DNA of 53,326 bases from Oscillospiraceae bacterium (GCA_022770625.1 JALEHK010000079.1:1-53326), one strand, 5' to 3'; positions 1 to 8,794 are shown, numbered from the stretch's first letter. Made by a program: numbers and translations. Notes: generated by a model not told the origin, from the sequence alone.

Positions 1-318
1 GGCGCGCTGATCGTCTGGCTGATGGAAAATGTTCTTCGGGCGGGGAGCTTCAATGCGGGCTGTCTGGCGGCGGGCGTCAGCTTTTTGTGCGGCTGCGTAA
101 GCGCAGAGGTCAGCCTCATGATCTGGGGCTACGCGGACGGGGCGGTCGGCAAGGTCTTCCTGGCGCTTTTGATCCGTGCGGTCTATACCGGAATTTTGAC
201 TGTTCCGGTCTGCTTCCTGATGAAAAAGGCGCGGGAATGGATCCTTGGAAAGGAAAAAAAGGAATACCGATTCAGTGAAAAAGCGCTTCATGCGGACGAA
301 AAAGAAAAGGAGAACTGA
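1..318 (+). CDS. mreD: Rod shape-determining protein MreD, C-terminal part (5' end outside window)
   Basis: The reading frame is open from base 1, so only the last 105 residues are seen. They hold hydrophobic segments (about 15-35 and 45-70) and a basic, charged tail, as expected of the small polytopic membrane protein MreD, which works with MreB and MreC to direct lateral wall synthesis. The identification rests mainly on position: it ends 2 bases before mrdA, and minD follows, the usual mreBCD-mrdA-min order of Firmicutes. MreD is poorly conserved, so sequence alone would not prove it. An internal ATG at 22 is unlikely to be the start because the frame continues upstream. Confidence 0.7.
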   Translation, partial: GALIVWLMENVLRAGSFNAGCLAAGVSFLCGCVSAEVSLMIWGYADGAVGKVFLALLIRAVYTGILTVPVCFLMKKAREWILGKEKKEYRFSEKALHADEKEKEN

Positions 319-320
319 CC

Positions 321-2354
321 ATGCCCATACCCTCTCATCTCCCGGAACTTCGCCCTCAGCGCTCTTCTCCGGACTTCCGCCGGCGCTCGTGGGCACTTGC
401 GGGGATGGCGATTTTGACGTCGGCGGTCTATCTGATGAACCTGATGTCGATTCAGATTGTAAACGGCGAGACCTATTATCAGCAGAGCCTTTCGACGACT
501 CTCTCGGTCATTCCGATCCAGGCGGCCAGGGGAGAGATCTATGACGCGGAGGGCGAGACGCTTGCCGGAAACCGGACGGGGATGAACATTGTTTTTCATT
601 ATGCCGTATGGAAGTCGGACGGACTCGAGGAACGGCTTTCGATCCTGATGCAGCTTTGTGAGGAGCGGGGAGAGAGCTGGTACGATCCGCTTCCGATCAA
701 TGAGGACGGAACCGCCTTTACCGAGGACAGCCTTTCGGAGCAGCAGGCACTGAAAAAGGCGCTTTCGCTGAGCAGTTATGCGTCGGCAGAGGACTGTATC
801 TATCAGCTCTGTGAAAAATACGGCCTTACCGAAAAAGATCCGGGTAAGCGGCGAAAGCTCGCGGGGATCTGCTACGGAATGATTGCCCGGCAGTTTTCCC
901 TTCACAATAACGAATATACCTTTGCGGAGGACGTATCGGTCGAAACGGCGCTCCGGGTCAAGGAACTTTCCGCGCGGCTTTCCGGGGTGGATATTGCGGA
1001 AGAGGATATCCGCAGTTATCCGGACGGAACGACCGCCCCTCATTTAATCGGAACGGTCGGGCTGATGTCGGCGGAAGAATGGAAACAGTACCAGACGCTT
1101 GACTATCAGATGGACGATCACGTCGGAAAATTCGGATTGGAGCGGTACTGTGAAGAAACGCTTCGCGGAACCGATGGAGAAAAAACGGTCGAGATTTCCG
1201 AAAGCGGCGAGATCCTGAGCGAGGAGACGACCCTCTCCCCTCAGTCGGGAAACAGCGTTTATCTGACGCTGAATGCCGCATTCCAGCACCGGGTGCAGAA
1301 AATCCTCTCGGATTATATCGAAGAGCTTCGCGCATCGGGCGACCCGGACGAGGGAGGCCTCGTCAAGGGCGGCGCGGTCGCTGTACTGAATTCGAAAACG
1401 GGGGCGGTTCTTGCGATGGCGACCTACCCTTCGTATGACATCAACGACTACTATACCGATTACAGCTCTCTTCTGGAGACAGAAAATACGCCGCTGATCA
1501 ACCGGGCGTCCGATGGACTTTACCGCCCCGGCTCGACCTTCAAGACGGTTGTTGCAGCGGCGGCCTTGCAGGACAAGATCATCACGCCGGAGGATACGGT
1601 CGAGTGCACCGGCGTTTATCGGTATTTTGATACGGTGATTGAGGACAACGATTTCCATCCGACCTGCCTTGGCGTACACGGAAGGCTTGCTGTCTCCGAA
1701 GCGCTCACAAAATCCTGCAACATCTTCTTTTACGACGTCGGACGCCGCTCCGGAATCGACCGGATCAACCGCTACGCGAATCTTCTGGGGCTTGGAGTAC
1801 CGACCGGTCTGGAACTTGGCGGCGCGGAAGGGAATCTCAGCAGTCCGGAATATACCGCTTCCCGGGGCGGGGTCTGGACACAGGGAAACGTTGTACAGGC
1901 GGCGATCGGTCAGATGGATACGATGGTTTCCCCGCTTCAGATGGCGGTGCAGGCGATGACGATCGCCAACCGCGGCGTCCGCTATAAAACCTATCTGGTC
2001 GATGAGGTGCGGTCGTTTGACGGGGAGACGCTCATCAGCAAGACCGAGCCGGAGGTTCTCTCTTCCTTTTCAATGTCCGAGACGGCGTTTGATGCCATTA
2101 AAGAAGGGATGATTGGAGCGGGCGAGCGGCTGACGGCGGAGGAATATACCCTCTCGGGCTTTGACTACCCGGTTGCCGTCAAGACCGGAACGCCGCAGGT
2201 CACGACCACCACCACCAACTCCTGTGTGATTGCCTTTGCACCGGCAGACGACGCCGAGATCGCGGTCGGGATTATGCTGGAAGAAGGATACGGCGCCGCA
2301 CGGATGCTCAAGAATATTCTGGAAGCGTGGGAGGAAACAGTACGGGAAGGATAA
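321..2354 (+). CDS. mrdA: Penicillin-binding protein 2 (class B transpeptidase)
   Basis: A 677-residue class B PBP that cross-links peptidoglycan in the elongation machinery. One membrane anchor lies at about residues 22-45, then a dimerisation/pedestal domain begins around the R-G-E-I-Y-D motif near residue 70. The transpeptidase domain carries all three catalytic motifs: S-T-F-K with nucleophile Ser405, S-C-N at 465-467 and K-T-G at 621-623. A GGAG site (309-312) lies within the end of the upstream gene, and the 2-base spacing to that gene implies cotranscription with mreD. Placement before minD and after mreD fits the elongasome PBP2 rather than the divisome PBP or SpoVD. Confidence 0.95.
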   Translation: MPIPSHLPELRPQRSSPDFRRRSWALAGMAILTSAVYLMNLMSIQIVNGETYYQQSLSTTLSVIPIQAARGEIYDAEGETLAGNRTGMNIVFHYAVWKSDGLEERLSILMQLCEERGESWYDPLPINEDGTAFTEDSLSEQQALKKALSLSSYASAEDCIYQLCEKYGLTEKDPGKRRKLAGICYGMIARQFSLHNNEYTFAEDVSVETALRVKELSARLSGVDIAEEDIRSYPDGTTAPHLIGTVGLMSAEEWKQYQTLDYQMDDHVGKFGLERYCEETLRGTDGEKTVEISESGEILSEETTLSPQSGNSVYLTLNAAFQHRVQKILSDYIEELRASGDPDEGGLVKGGAVAVLNSKTGAVLAMATYPSYDINDYYTDYSSLLETENTPLINRASDGLYRPGSTFKTVVAAAALQDKIITPEDTVECTGVYRYFDTVIEDNDFHPTCLGVHGRLAVSEALTKSCNIFFYDVGRRSGIDRINRYANLLGLGVPTGLELGGAEGNLSSPEYTASRGGVWTQGNVVQAAIGQMDTMVSPLQMAVQAMTIANRGVRYKTYLVDEVRSFDGETLISKTEPEVLSSFSMSETAFDAIKEGMIGAGERLTAEEYTLSGFDYPVAVKTGTPQVTTTTTNSCVIAFAPADDAEIAVGIMLEEGYGAARMLKNILEAWEETVREG

Positions 2355-2471
2355 AAATGTCAAAAACAGAGTGCGTTCATATGCATTTTAAGGGCAATTT
2401 TTACAAACTGTGAAAAAGTGTAAAAATCCACTGGAACAAATCTAAAGAATGTGGTAATATATACTCATGAA

Positions 2472-2506
2472 CCCTGTAAGTGGGAGAAGTACGCCCATTT
2501 GCAGGG
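2472..2506 (+). other. Hairpin in the mrdA-minD gap
   Basis: CCCTG (2472-2476) pairs with CAGGG (2502-2506), and inside it GTGGG can pair with CCCAT. There is no T-run after it, so it is not a terminator. It sits 25 bases before the minD start, inside a gap of 176 bases whose AT-rich first half may hold a weak promoter (TGGAAC, 17 bases, TAATAT near 2432-2460). Function unknown. Confidence 0.35.
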
Positions 2507-2530
2507 ATTGATGCGGAAGGGGGAAGCAGC

Positions 2531-3289
2531 ATGGCTGTCAGACAGGCGGTTCGTCCCGCCGCGAAGGTCATTGCCGTCACCTCCGGAAAAGGCGGCGTCG
2601 GGAAATCGACGCTGACGGTATCGCTTGGGATCGCCGCTGCATCAGGCGGGAAAAAGGTTCTGCTGATCGAACTGGATGCCGGACTGCGAGGGATGGATAT
2701 CATGCTCGGACTTTCGGGGATCGTCTATGATCTGGGAGATCTCTTGGAAGGGCGGTGCAACATCAACAGCGCAATCATTCCTTCGCCCAATATTCCGCAG
2801 CTGTACGCGATCGTTGCGCCGGTCTCGATGGCCGGGCCGATGCGGATACAGGATTTGCGCCTTCTGATCGGAGGACTGCGCGGGTACTTTGATATGATCT
2901 TTCTGGATATGCCGGCGGGACTCGGACTTGGTATACGGGCAACCTGTGCGCTGGCGGATCTGGCGCTGATTATTTCGACGCCCGACCCGGTCTGTATTCG
3001 GGACGGCGGTCAGGTTGTGCGGGAACTTGTTTCGCGCGGCTTTACCGATCACCGGCTGCTGATCAACCGCGTCAACCGGAAGATGCTCCGGCATCGGGTT
3101 GTCGAGGATCTCGACGAGGTGATCGACGGGGTCGGCTCTCAGCTGATCGGCGTTGTTCCGGAAGACCCGGAAGTGACCCTCTTTTCGTCCGGCGGAAAGA
3201 TCCCGGACAGCAAGGGTGAGCTTCAGAAAATCTGCCGGGCGGTCTGCAAACGGATCGACGGCGAATATGAACCGCTGATCGTCCGATGA
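2531..3289 (+). CDS. minD: Septum site-determining protein MinD (ParA-family ATPase)
   Basis: A 252-residue deviant-Walker ATPase. The P-loop is K-G-G-V-G-K-S-T near residues 19-26, followed by the MinD-type D-x-G-L-R-x-M-D segment and a Walker B (I-F-L-D-M-P) near residue 123. The start is taken at the ATG preceded by GGAAGGGGG at suitable spacing; an in-frame ATG at 2480 lacks a good site. MinD normally binds the membrane with a short C-terminal amphipathic helix and recruits MinC to block polar division. Here the C-terminus (helix with K-I-C-R-A-V-C-K-R, then an acidic tail) is not a typical membrane-targeting sequence. No minC or minE lies beside it. Confidence 0.88.
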   Translation: MAVRQAVRPAAKVIAVTSGKGGVGKSTLTVSLGIAAASGGKKVLLIELDAGLRGMDIMLGLSGIVYDLGDLLEGRCNINSAIIPSPNIPQLYAIVAPVSMAGPMRIQDLRLLIGGLRGYFDMIFLDMPAGLGLGIRATCALADLALIISTPDPVCIRDGGQVVRELVSRGFTDHRLLINRVNRKMLRHRVVEDLDEVIDGVGSQLIGVVPEDPEVTLFSSGGKIPDSKGELQKICRAVCKRIDGEYEPLIVR

Positions 3290-3379
3290 AGGATTTTTTT
3301 AGTTTTCCATTTGATTTTAGTAGATATACCGTGCGGAAGATTTCCTGCCCGGTACAGAATGTAGAAAGGAATGATCTCG

Positions 3380-3784
3380 ATGAACATTGCGCTGATTGCT
3401 CATGACTCCAAGAAAGAATTGATGGTCCAGTTCTGCATTGCCTATTGCGGAGTGATGAGCCGCCATAACCTTTGCTCGACCGGTACGACAGGAAAGCTGA
3501 TCGCAGAAGCGACAGGTCTTAACATTAAACGTTTCCTCAGCGGTTCTCAAGGCGGCGACCAGCAGATCGCCTCTTTGATTGCCTGCAATGAGATCGACCT
3601 TTTGCTTTTCTTCCGCGACCCGCTGACCAGCAAATCGCTTGAGCCGACCGAGATGAACCTGCTTCGTCTGTGCGACGTGCACAACATTCCGATGGCGACC
3701 AATATGGCTACGGCTGAAGCTCTGATCCATTGTCTGGAAAGAGGCGACCTTGACTGGCGCATCATCGTTAACCAGGGCTATTAA
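3380..3784 (+). CDS. mgsA: Methylglyoxal synthase (catalytic His replaced by Leu)
   Basis: A 134-residue protein matching MgsA, which turns dihydroxyacetone phosphate into methylglyoxal and phosphate, a bypass of lower glycolysis. Visible family motifs are A-H-D near residue 8, the phosphate-binding S-T-G-T-T-G (33-38), G-G-D-Q-Q with the catalytic Asp60, and F-F-R-D-P-L (77-82). Family members have P-H-(D/E)-P after D-P-L; here the sequence is S-L-E-P, so the conserved His (His98 in E. coli) is Leu88, codon CTT. The start at 3380 is chosen because AGAAAGGA lies about 10 bases upstream, whereas the ATG at 3371 abuts that site. Confidence 0.93.
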   Translation: MNIALIAHDSKKELMVQFCIAYCGVMSRHNLCSTGTTGKLIAEATGLNIKRFLSGSQGGDQQIASLIACNEIDLLLFFRDPLTSKSLEPTEMNLLRLCDVHNIPMATNMATAEALIHCLERGDLDWRIIVNQGY

Positions 3785-3804
3785 AGCCGGGAAATACCTG
3801 TTTT

Positions 3805-3884
3805 GAGCAAAGTAAGCGAATTCCTCTGAAAACCCGCGCGCGTCAAGGGGCGGCGGGCGGGGAAAGAGCTTGCTTTGTTTGCTC
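3805..3884 (+). promoter_or_regulatory. Long imperfect stem in the hisS leader
   Basis: GAGCAAA (3805-3811) pairs with TTTGCTC (3878-3884), and GTAAGC (3812-3817) with GCTTGC (3868-3873), enclosing a very G-rich loop. A smaller TGCGG/CCGCA hairpin follows at 3916-3931. Clostridial and bacilli hisS genes often have a T-box here, but the conserved T-box antiterminator sequence is absent. The structure could end mgsA transcription or control hisS-aspS; the sequence does not decide. Confidence 0.4.
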
Positions 3885-3962
3885 AATGAAAACTTTTTGT
3901 GCAGCCTTTCCACAATGCGGCAAATTCCGCAGACAAAAATATAGATAATAGGAGAGAACCCT

Positions 3963-5288
3963 ATGGCACTCGAAATCAAATCCATCAAGGGCACGGCGGA
4001 CGTGCTCCCGTCGGACAGCTATAAGTGGCAGTTTGTCGAAAGACTTTTCCTTGATACCGCCCGGCTTTACGGCTTCAACGAAATCCGCATCCCCACCTTT
4101 GAGGACAAGCGGCTGTTCATTCGTTCGGTCGGCGATACGACCGACGTTGTTCAGAAGGAAATGTATTCCTTCACCGACCAGGGCGGAAGAGAGCTTGCGC
4201 TCCGTCCCGAAGGCACCGCCGGCGTCAACCGTGCAGTCATCGAGAGCGGTCTCATTAACGGCGCGCTTCCGGTCAAGCTGGCCTATAACCTTTCCTGCTT
4301 CCGCGCGGAGAAACCGCAGGCCGGACGGATGCGGGAGTTCCACCAGCTCGGTATGGAGCTGTTCGGATCGGCTTCTCCTTCCGCCGACGCCGAGATCATC
4401 TCGTTTGTCGATCACTTTTTCGGTGTCCTCGGTATCAAAAACGTTTCGCTTGAGATCAACTCGATCGGATGCCCCCACTGCCGGAAGAACTATCACGCGG
4501 CACTCAAGGCTTACTTTGAGGAAAGAAAAGAACACCTCTGCGAGACCTGCCTCGGACGGCTCGAGAAAAACCCGCTCCGCATTCTCGACTGCAAAAACCC
4601 CGAATGCCACGAGATCGCAAAGGATGCGCCGGTCGTTCTCGATTACCTCTGCGACGATTGCCGCGCACACTTTGAGGGTCTGAAAAAACGGCTGGATACC
4701 CTGAACATCTCCTACACCGTCAATCCCCGGATCGTCAGAGGTCTGGACTACTATGTCCGTACCGTCTTCGAGTTTGTCTCGGGCGACCTCGGCGCACAGT
4801 CTACCATCTGCGGCGGCGGACGGTACGACGGCCTTCTCGGCAGTCTCGGCGGCGCGGATCAGCCCGGCATCGGCTATGCGATGGGCGTCGAACGGCTGCT
4901 GATGGTCATGAAGGCGCAGGGGATCGAGATCCCCGCTCCCGCTTCCTGTGATCTTTACATCGGTTCGATGGGAGAAGAGGCTTCGGTCAAAGCGCTCGGA
5001 CTGGCTGCCTCGCTTCGGGAAGAGGGCTTCTCGGCGGAATGTGACATCATCGGCCGCAGCGTCAAGGCACAGATGAAGTATGCCGACAAGATCGGCGCGC
5101 GCTATTCGATGATTCTCGGCGACAACGAGCTTGCCGAAAATAAGGCGAAGATCAAGAACATGGCGACCGGCGAAACGAGCGAAGTCGCACTGGACGATGA
5201 GACGCTCACCCGGTTTTTCTATGACGCGGGGATCGATGATCTCAGCGAATCGATCAAGGATACCCTCGGCGGCTTTACCATCGAATAA
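3963..5288 (+). CDS. hisS: Histidyl-tRNA synthetase
   Basis: A 441-residue class II aminoacyl-tRNA synthetase that charges tRNA-His in the cytoplasm. Motif 1 lies near residues 40-62. The A-L-R-P-E-G-T ATP-binding stretch is at 79-85 and motif 2 (F-R-A-E-K-P-Q-A-G-R-x-R-E-F) at 113-126. The histidine-specific loop R-G-L-D-Y-Y near 258 and G-G-G-R-Y-D follow, then motif 3 with G-V-E-R-L. A C-terminal anticodon-binding domain completes the usual length. The start has AGGAGAG 7 bases upstream. It is followed 38 bases later by aspS, the common Firmicute hisS-aspS operon. Confidence 0.97.
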   Translation: MALEIKSIKGTADVLPSDSYKWQFVERLFLDTARLYGFNEIRIPTFEDKRLFIRSVGDTTDVVQKEMYSFTDQGGRELALRPEGTAGVNRAVIESGLINGALPVKLAYNLSCFRAEKPQAGRMREFHQLGMELFGSASPSADAEIISFVDHFFGVLGIKNVSLEINSIGCPHCRKNYHAALKAYFEERKEHLCETCLGRLEKNPLRILDCKNPECHEIAKDAPVVLDYLCDDCRAHFEGLKKRLDTLNISYTVNPRIVRGLDYYVRTVFEFVSGDLGAQSTICGGGRYDGLLGSLGGADQPGIGYAMGVERLLMVMKAQGIEIPAPASCDLYIGSMGEEASVKALGLAASLREEGFSAECDIIGRSVKAQMKYADKIGARYSMILGDNELAENKAKIKNMATGETSEVALDDETLTRFFYDAGIDDLSESIKDTLGGFTIE

Positions 5289-5326
5289 ATCCATCCAAAT
5301 TTCAATACAGCAAGGAGTCTTTAACT

Positions 5327-7117
5327 GTGGCAGACTTAATGACAGGGCTGAAGCGCACCCATTACTGCGGTGAGGTTTCAGCGGCAGACGCCGGACACGA
5401 GGTTGTTGTCGGCGGTTTTACCAATAAACAGAGAGACAAAGGCGAGCTGGTCTTTATCGACCTGCGTGACCGCACCGGTATCGTTCAGCTGGTATTTGAC
5501 GATACGACCGACCGCGCCGTTATGGCAAAAGCCAAGGAAGCAAGATCGGAGTTCGTTCTGATGGCAAAAGGAACGGTTCGGATGCGTGAAGCGCCCAACC
5601 CCGAGCTTCCGACCGGCGACGTCGAGATTTATGTCACCGAACTTCGGATCCTTGCCCGTGCTCAGACCCCGCCTTTCCATATTACTGATGAGACCGATAC
5701 CAACGAAGAACTGCGCCTGCGCTATCGTTATCTTGACCTTCGCCGCCGCAGCCTTCAGCAGAACATCATCAAACGTGCCAAGATCACCTCGGTTGCCCAT
5801 GAGTTCTTCGCAAAAGAGGGCTTTATCGAGATCGACACCCCGATGATGATCAAGTCCACTCCCGAGGGCGCGCGTGACTATGTTGTTCCGTCCCGTGTCC
5901 ATAAGGGAAGCTTTTACGCCCTTCCGCAGTCTCCTCAGATGTACAAGCAGCTTTTGATGATCGCGGGCTTTGATAAATACGTTCAGTTTGCCCGCTGCTT
6001 CCGTGATGAGGATCTGCGTGCCGACCGTCAGCCCGAATTTACCCAGATCGACTTGGAAATGTCCTTTGTCGATATGGAGGATATTCTGGCACTGGGCGAA
6101 CGGTTTGTCCATTACCTGATGAAGAATGTTATGGATGTCGAGATCCCGACCCCGCTTCCCCGGCTGACCTATCAGGAAGCGATGGAGCGGTTCGGCAGCG
6201 ATAAGCCGGATATTCGCTATGGTATGGAGATCACCGATATCTCGGATCTTGTTAAAGACAGCTCGTTCGGCGTTTTCTCCGGCGCTGTTGCCGCAGGCGG
6301 TTCTGTCCGCGGCATTACCGTTAAAAACGGCGCGTCGGTCTATACCCGCAAGGAAATCGATAAGCTGACCGAACAGGCGCGCGGCATCGGCGCTAAGGGC
6401 CTTGCGTTTGTACGCTGGGTCGATGAGAAGCCTTCCTGCTCGTTCGCCAAATTCTTTACCGAAGAAGAGCTTGCGGCCATCCTTTCCCGGATGGGCTGTG
6501 AGAAGGGCGACGTTGCTCTCTTTGTCGCCGATAAAAACAGCGTGACGCTTCCTGTTCTCGGCGCACTGCGCACCACCTGTGCAAAGCGGATGGACATCAT
6601 CCCCGAAGGCTGGGCGTTTACCTGGATCGTCGAGTTCCCGTTCTTTGAAAAGGACGAGGAGACCGGCGCGTGGGTCGCGATGCACCATCCCTTCACCATG
6701 CCTCTGGACGAATGCCTGCCTTATCTGGATACCGACCCCGGACGGGTCCGCGCCAAATGCTACGACCTTGTCCTGAACGGCGTTGAGCTTTGCTCCGGTT
6801 CGATGCGCATCACCGATTCCGAGCTTCAGGAGCATATGTTCCGTTCGCTCGGCCTGACCGATGAGGAGATCGCCGCCAAGTTCGGCTTCCTTGTCGATGC
6901 GTACCATTACGGCGCACCGCCCCACGGCGGTCTCGGACTTGGACTGGACCGGCTGTCGATGCTTCTGTGCGGCGCGGATTCGCTGCGCGACGTCACCGCC
7001 TTCCCGAAGGTTCAGTCGGCGTCCGAATTGATGAGCGGCTGCCCCTCTCCGATCGATGAAGCACAGCTTAAAGAACTGGGCATCGCGATCGAAGAAAAGG
7101 AAGATCCTGCCGAATAA
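5327..7117 (+). CDS. aspS: Aspartyl-tRNA synthetase (bacterial type)
   Basis: A 596-residue class II synthetase with the bacterial layout: N-terminal OB-fold anticodon-binding domain (about 15-105), catalytic core with motif 2 near 222-245 (F-R-D-E-D-L-R-A-D-R-Q-P-E-F), the inserted GAD domain (about 300-420) and motif 3 G-L-G-L-G-L-D-R-L near 535-543. Translation starts at GTG 5327, placed 9 bases after AAGGAG. It shares an operon with hisS and is closed by a strong terminator. Whether it also charges tRNA-Asn cannot be read from the sequence. Confidence 0.97.
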   Translation: MADLMTGLKRTHYCGEVSAADAGHEVVVGGFTNKQRDKGELVFIDLRDRTGIVQLVFDDTTDRAVMAKAKEARSEFVLMAKGTVRMREAPNPELPTGDVEIYVTELRILARAQTPPFHITDETDTNEELRLRYRYLDLRRRSLQQNIIKRAKITSVAHEFFAKEGFIEIDTPMMIKSTPEGARDYVVPSRVHKGSFYALPQSPQMYKQLLMIAGFDKYVQFARCFRDEDLRADRQPEFTQIDLEMSFVDMEDILALGERFVHYLMKNVMDVEIPTPLPRLTYQEAMERFGSDKPDIRYGMEITDISDLVKDSSFGVFSGAVAAGGSVRGITVKNGASVYTRKEIDKLTEQARGIGAKGLAFVRWVDEKPSCSFAKFFTEEELAAILSRMGCEKGDVALFVADKNSVTLPVLGALRTTCAKRMDIIPEGWAFTWIVEFPFFEKDEETGAWVAMHHPFTMPLDECLPYLDTDPGRVRAKCYDLVLNGVELCSGSMRITDSELQEHMFRSLGLTDEEIAAKFGFLVDAYHYGAPPHGGLGLGLDRLSMLLCGADSLRDVTAFPKVQSASELMSGCPSPIDEAQLKELGIAIEEKEDPAE

Positions 7118-7163
7118 AATCGAAAGAGGGAAAGGTTTTCCTTCCGTCTTTCGACATGAATAA

Positions 7164-7236
7164 AAGCCCTTTGCGAAAAAGCGGCACAGATCGATGAAAA
7201 ATCGGTCTGTGCCGCTTTCGTGCGTTTTAAGGGCTT
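7164..7236 (+). terminator. Terminator of hisS-aspS
   Basis: A 13-base perfect stem (7178-7190 with 7206-7218, AAAGCGGCACAGA/TCTGTGCCGCTTT) is nested inside an outer AAGCCCT/AGGGCTT pair (7164-7170 with 7230-7236). A T-rich stretch follows the inner stem. Confidence 0.8.
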
Positions 7237-7278
7237 GTCGAAAAAGAAAACAGAAAATCAGAAAAAGGAGAAATAGTT

Positions 7279-8298
7279 ATGACCGGCATGAAAAAGAGAA
7301 TCAGATCACAGGATCGTATGCGTTACAGCACTGCGTACCGCTTGAATCTTCCTTATCTGGAAAATCGTTGGATTCGGTTCATCTTTCGTTTGCTGATCAG
7401 TTCGCTGGCGGCGCTGCTTCTGATGAGCGGGATCGCCGGAGAGATCGGGAAACTGCGGGAATCGGTACTGGACGAGCGGAGAAACGCCCTGTCAGAAGAG
7501 ATCGACCGATGGGGACAGCAAGCGGAGACGCAGCACGCCCGGCTCAGCCTGACCGGAGAAAAAGCGGCGCTTGAAGAAAAACTCGTTCTGATACGGGAAA
7601 AGGCAGCCCTGGAAGCGGCCTTGGAAGCAAAAGAGCCGATAGCCGAAGCACCGATCCTTTCCCGTTTGGAGACGCTTGAAACCGAGATCGAGGAAAGCTA
7701 CCTGCGCGGATGCGGAACGGCCGATCCGATCACAGCAGCGCTTTCATTTTCTCGAATTTTCGGTTATAAAGAGTCCGATCGCTGGTACCGGCTGAGTATG
7801 ATCCGGGCGGAACGAAAGGCGGAAAAGGCGCTTTTACAGGGCAGGCGCTTAACGGCGTGGGTGCTTTCCTACCGGCTGATGACGGGGAAAAATCCCGGTA
7901 AGAGCATTCCGCTTTCGTTTGCGCCGCTTACCGGAAGCTGGCTCTGCCGGGAGGATCAGCTAGCCGCACTGGATCAAGACAGCGCTCAGGGAGACGGTCG
8001 GGCAGGAATCCGCCTGATTACCGCAGAGGGAAACGCACTTTATGGGGAAGAAATATCCGGATGGGACAGTAAAAGCGATCCGGATGCGCGCACGCTGCTG
8101 GTAAAAGGGGGAATCGGAAGCCTGACCGCCGATCCGGAGGCGATCGAAAATGAGGACGACGCCTGCTGCGCTCTTCATCTTGACTCAGTAAAACCATCGG
8201 AAGAAAAACTTCCGGTGGAAAAACTGCGCGTTATTTCAGAAAATGTTTTCCAGATCGAAACGGGTGAGTGGAAGGGCACCTACTACCGGATCCTGTGA
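7279..8298 (+). CDS. Unrecognised membrane-anchored coiled-coil protein
   Basis: A 339-residue protein that matches no family I know. It has a basic N-terminus, one membrane segment at about 35-54, then a long Glu/Leu/Ala-rich stretch (about 55-150) with heptad character. A roughly 185-residue C-terminal half follows, with a conserved-looking aromatic end (W-K-G-T-Y-Y). The topology suggests a single-pass protein with the bulk outside the cell, possibly acting on the wall or division. AAAAGGAG precedes the ATG by 8 bases. It stands between the aspS terminator and a convergent BofC-like gene only 10 bases away. No function is assigned. Confidence 0.7.
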   Translation: MTGMKKRIRSQDRMRYSTAYRLNLPYLENRWIRFIFRLLISSLAALLLMSGIAGEIGKLRESVLDERRNALSEEIDRWGQQAETQHARLSLTGEKAALEEKLVLIREKAALEAALEAKEPIAEAPILSRLETLETEIEESYLRGCGTADPITAALSFSRIFGYKESDRWYRLSMIRAERKAEKALLQGRRLTAWVLSYRLMTGKNPGKSIPLSFAPLTGSWLCREDQLAALDQDSAQGDGRAGIRLITAEGNALYGEEISGWDSKSDPDARTLLVKGGIGSLTADPEAIENEDDACCALHLDSVKPSEEKLPVEKLRVISENVFQIETGEWKGTYYRIL

Positions 8299-8308
8299 GA
8301 CAGGACCA

Positions 8309-8794
8309 TCAGGACGTATAATCCTCAAGCGCCTTTTTAAGAGCATTTTCATCTGAAAAACCGATCCCGGAGGAGAGAAGCGCCCGGTCATAGTCGGAAA
8401 GCTGACCGAGCGGATAGCGGATCTGACGCTCGACCCTGCCGTTCCGATAGACGGAAAGCCCGTCTCCGTCGATTTCAAGCCGGTATTCCTCCTGCCTGCC
8501 GGTTTCCGCTTCCGATACGGAACAGAGAGACGCTTCCTCCTCCGGAATGGGGGCGGTTTTCGGCGTGCCGGTTATGCCGGTCAGATCCAGACCGATCAGC
8601 ACCGCCGCCGATACAAGTAAAACGGCAAAGGTCAGAAGCATGGCGGTGATGACCGGATGCCCGGTGTGCGCCTCCTGCACCGGCGGTTTTTTCGGGTCAG
8701 AGTGGGCAGACTCCGGTCGACCTCTTTCCAGCATGCGGAAAAGAAGCTCGTTTTCTTTTTCAAAGGTATCTTCCTTTTGCTTTACGGGAAGCAT
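8309..8794 (-). CDS. Membrane protein with BofC-like C-terminal domain
   Basis: A 161-residue protein with a charged cytoplasmic N-terminus, a single membrane segment near 47-68, and a C-terminal domain of about 55 residues. That domain ends L-S-D-Y-D-R-x-L-L-x-S-G-I followed by L-E-D-Y-T-S, the pattern of the BofC C-terminal domain found in many clostridial proteins. BofC in Bacillus is a forespore protein that controls SpoIVB, but clostridial proteins with this domain are mostly uncharacterised. The start is set at 8794 because AAAGGAG stands 8 bases upstream; a longer frame to 8893 has no such site. Domain assignment is by pattern memory only. Confidence 0.7.
   Translation of the reverse strand: MLPVKQKEDTFEKENELLFRMLERGRPESAHSDPKKPPVQEAHTGHPVITAMLLTFAVLLVSAAVLIGLDLTGITGTPKTAPIPEEEASLCSVSEAETGRQEEYRLEIDGDGLSVYRNGRVERQIRYPLGQLSDYDRALLSSGIGFSDENALKKALEDYTS

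Noticed and set aside
2480..2530. Upstream ATG start for minD
   Set aside because: It would begin inside a hairpin and lacks a ribosome site; the ATG at 2531 has a strong one.
3936..3956. Promoter-like TATAGATAAT just before hisS
   Set aside because: It overlaps the ribosome binding site region, too close to the start codon to serve as a normal promoter.
3843..5294. Long antisense open frame (483 codons) across hisS
   Set aside because: It is a shadow of hisS in GC-rich DNA with no ribosome site and no recognisable protein; hisS itself is certain.
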